Part shown: one piece after another, positions 8,301 through 9,224 of the stretch
How positions within the stretch are numbered: the stretch's first letter is position 1
Layout of the letters: each line of letters begins with the position of its first letter
Assembly: GCA_002697475.1 (NCBI GenBank)
Contig: NZVW01000078.1
Location: 1 to 9,224, forward strand
From: Aquimarina sp.
GTDB taxonomy: Bacteria; Bacteroidota; Bacteroidia; Flavobacteriales; Flavobacteriaceae
Direction: 5' to 3'
Length of the DNA stretch: 9,224 nucleotides
The notes under the pieces: model-generated
What the model was told of the DNA's origin: nothing
The model's database searches: none
What the model saw: only the letters and a program-made list of their open reading frames with translations
Program-made: the position numbers and the translations under genes

Positions 8301-8777
8301 GTCAATATTAAAATCTATCTCCTCTATACTTAAAACAATTTGGCATGGTTCCCCATTGTCATCTTCTTTAAAAACAGTACGTAATATTTCATGCCTTTCG
8401 ATAACTGATTTAATTGCGCGTTCAAAACAATCAAGATCGTAACTCCCTATGAGTTCTATCTCAGTTGGTAAATTATAAGCAGTAGATCCCTCTTCTAACT
8501 GACTTAGTATCCATACTCTTTGTTGCGCATTTGATAAAGGATAACTTTCACTTTCATCCACAACCGGTATAGGTGACATAATACCCCCGTTATTTAAACT
8601 CTTCAACCTTTTAATAATTTCGTCTTTGTTAGACTTTATCATTGCTATTTGATCGGGAGATATCTTGTTTTTATATGAAGTGATTTTAATGTCATCGCCT
8701 TGCAAAAACAATTTAATTTGTTGCTCACGGAGTTCAACAAAGAGATCCTCAATATTTAGTATTGATGCATTGTTCAT
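5397..8777 (-). CDS. One-module NRPS: docking-C-A-PCP, glycine-like specificity
   Basis: This complete 1126-residue synthetase adds one amino acid to a peptide received from an upstream protein. Residues 1-62 resemble a TubC-type docking domain, clearly diverged from the other two in the window. The C domain (75-515) has SNAQQRVW 82-89 and an intact HHIISDG at 212-218 (His213). The A domain (about 535-1030) shows A2 MKCGGAYVPIDP 608-619, A3 YVIYTSGSTGKPKG 685-698, A5 YGPTET 825-830, A7 YLTGDLA 908-914, A8 from GRNDHQVKLNGYRIELGE 926-943, and A10 NGKVNRK 1014-1020 with catalytic Lys1016. The PCP (about 1037-1103) has FFQVGGNSL with phosphopantetheine Ser1068 (codon 5574-5576). The acidic tail EEIDENEFSEIKI ends the protein and may dock to the next one. 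Aligning by eye to GrsA, the pocket residues are D734, I735, L738, R782, L800, G802, M824, I832 and W833 (DILRLGMIW), nearest the glycine code DILQLGLIW as I recall it. The Gly call is tentative because of Arg782. No epimerase or thioesterase domain is present. Confidence 0.96.
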   Translation of the reverse strand: MNNASILNIEDLFVELREQQIKLFLQGDDIKITSYKNKISPDQIAMIKSNKDEIIKRLKSLNNGGIMSPIPVVDESESYPLSNAQQRVWILSQLEEGSTAYNLPTEIELIGSYDLDCFERAIKSVIERHEILRTVFKEDDNGEPCQIVLSIEEIDFNIDFRDFRNNENPEEVAKAYVLADAYKSFDLSRGPLLRASLLQVSDDKYIFYYNMHHIISDGWSMEILAKDVIKYYEAYILNIVPEISPLRIQYKDYSAWQLNLLTEDSHQNNKEYWLSLLNDEIPTIDLPSNKKRPKEKTYTGKCLGTHISKEVVSKLQSFSKNRGGSLFMGLLTTAKILLSNYSGEKDIVVGNPIAGREHGDLENQIGVYINSLALRNQIDQNKNFIQLYDQIRTNTLKALEHQMYPFDKLLEDLNFRREANRNPVFDILINYLGTSEKSKDGIIGDEIQVLGKKMLLFDVEIDFTEVAGGVDFLIRYNNDVYEYEMIKSFMLHYKRLLYNLLNDSDKSIGSVDYLFDAEKDVLINRFNDTRVNYNLDSTVIDLFKLQVDSKRDSIAIEFENEKLTYGELDKKSDYLANHLMKNGVKEEDLVAICLEKRIEMIIGILAVMKCGGAYVPIDPNYPKDRIDYILKDIASKVILTSFDHNELLEGYDEINIIKLDDEQAFDTVDTTLIDTSNISSDNLAYVIYTSGSTGKPKGVKIEHKALLNFLFAMRDQLGLDENLKFLSLTTFTFDISLLEFFAPLILGGKLILVGDSASKDPEQISKIVNSSNPNLIQSTPSRWEMMLSNGFKPQKEIVFLTGGEAINYDLKEQLTNISSQVWNMYGPTETTIWSCLAKLEKGKSITIGKPIANTQVYILNEQLAPVSIGTLGQLCISGFGLSRGYVNQPDLTAEKFVSNPFKKGDKLYLTGDLASWRPDGNIQFYGRNDHQVKLNGYRIELGEIEAALSNLNSIRQSAVTVLKDDNGAKALVGYIVSDSEMDQKEIQKSLRDRLPEYMIPKIYVQLDEMPLTQNGKVNRKELPVPTIKQEFIKPYNRTQEKLVEIWKEVLQIETVGIRDDFFQVGGNSLRGIRVLNTINKEFGLKYDLRGIYVENTIELISERIEIDLRFKETEEIDENEFSEIKI

Positions 8778-8965
8778 ATTCGATTGTTTTTTGATTAATT
8801 ATTCCATATTGACATTCTATCTTTAGAATATTCAATGGATATAATCAGAGTTTTTGTGATTTATAGCTGGTATGAAATAAAAGGAATATCGACAGAAATG
8901 AAATTCCCTTCTAATTTGTGTTTATAGTATGATTGCTGAGGTGAGAGATTTTACATTTTAATTTT
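8778..8965. other. 188-bp intergenic region, no recognisable promoter
   Basis: This is the longest spacer in the window, between the upstream NRPS stop and the start of the one-module NRPS. It is AT-rich and holds one imperfect inverted repeat (8878-8913, listed separately). On the minus strand I find no TAnnTTTG element and no Shine-Dalgarno sequence. The bases just before the ATG at 8777 are A-rich (CAAAAAACAATCGAAT), as is usual in Bacteroidota. No small coding region is convincing here. Confidence 0.5.
8878..8913 (-). terminator. Weak AU-rich hairpin after the upstream NRPS gene, possible terminator
   Basis: In transcript orientation TAGAAGGGAAT pairs with ATTCCTTTTA around a 15-base loop. 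This gives about ten base pairs with one bulged G and one G-U pair. A short T-rich stretch (TTTC) follows. It lies about 50 bp after the upstream stop codon. The stem is AU-rich and the T-run poor, so it may be only an attenuating or RNA-stabilising structure, or chance. Confidence 0.2.
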
Positions 8966-9224
8966 TTAAATGACTATAGTATCTATTTCTTCTCTTTCAC
9001 TTATATCCTCTTTTATCCAATTCTCTTGATCAATTAATTTTGAAATTTCTATAATTGTCTTACTAGAGAATATTTCTGAAATGGTTAACATAACACCAAA
9101 GTCATTTTTGAGTTTATTAATGAGCATGACAGCCTTTAATGAATCTCCCCCCAATTCAAAAAAGTTATCTTCAACTCCTAAGCCATTAACACCAAACATA
9201 TTTTCAAATAACAAAACCAACTTA
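8966..9224 (-). CDS. C-terminal end of an upstream NRPS (PCP domain and acidic tail), partial
   Basis: The frame is open to the window edge (the codons before TTG 9220-9218 include AAG at 9223-9221), so this is the last 86 residues of a larger protein, not a small independent gene starting at that TTG. The visible part is a peptidyl carrier domain: KLVLLFENMFGV leads into VEDNFFELGGDSLKAV, with the phosphopantetheine Ser codon at 9140-9142. Helices up to about ISKLIDQ follow. The PCP carries the growing peptide as a thioester. After it comes an acidic tail (EDISEREEIDTIVI) with the EEID sequence also found in the tail of the one-module NRPS downstream. Such tails fit the C-terminal short linear motifs that bind TubC-type N-terminal docking domains. 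The likely partner is therefore the docking domain of the protein encoded at 5397-8777. No thioesterase follows the PCP, so the chain is handed on rather than released. Module number and substrate cannot be seen. Confidence 0.9.
   Translation of the reverse strand, partial: KLVLLFENMFGVNGLGVEDNFFELGGDSLKAVMLINKLKNDFGVMLTISEIFSSKTIIEISKLIDQENWIKEDISEREEIDTIVI

Noticed and set aside
8966..9220. A stand-alone small carrier protein starting at TTG 9220
   Set aside because: The frame stays open to the window edge and the first visible residues (KLVLLFEN) already belong to the carrier fold, so it is the end of a larger NRPS.

Overview
The window looks like part of a nonribosomal peptide synthetase (NRPS) cluster from a Bacteroidota bacterium. 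The evidence is low G+C (roughly one third by eye), A-rich start regions without Shine-Dalgarno sequences, and the style of the NRPS domains. The genus and the final product cannot be named from this sequence. All five coding regions lie on the minus strand, so transcription runs from high to low coordinates. Both outermost genes run off the window. No tRNA, rRNA, CRISPR array or mobile element was seen, and no gene-free stretch exceeds 190 bp.

In order of transcription: (1) 9224-8966 is the C-terminal end of an upstream NRPS, a peptidyl carrier protein (PCP) domain followed by an acidic tail. (2) 8777-5397 is a complete single-module NRPS: docking domain, condensation (C), adenylation (A), PCP and acidic tail. 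Its A-domain pocket residues read DILRLGMIW, close to the remembered glycine code. (3) 5352-3610 is a carbamoyltransferase of the TobZ/NovN/CmcH type. (4) 3556-1982 is a free-standing C domain with its own docking domain; its HHxxxDG motif reads HGIAADG, so the catalytic second His is Gly. (5) 1844-1 begins the next NRPS, with a docking domain, an intact C domain and the start of an A domain, cut at core motif A2.

How they may work together: the upstream NRPS passes its peptide to the one-module protein, which adds one residue and passes it to the NRPS at the low-coordinate end. The carbamoyltransferase would then put a carbamoyl group on a hydroxyl or amine of the peptide or a precursor. The most unusual part is the pairing of this enzyme with a catalytically degenerate, carrier-less C domain. 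The docking domain of that C protein is 36/53 identical to that of the next NRPS, while the first 85 residues of the two C domains are only 38/85 identical. The degenerate C protein may therefore dock on the assembly line as a recruitment or gating platform, comparable in principle to the glycopeptide X-domain. This is inference. No thioesterase, epimerase, MbtH protein or transporter is present, so the cluster continues on both sides.
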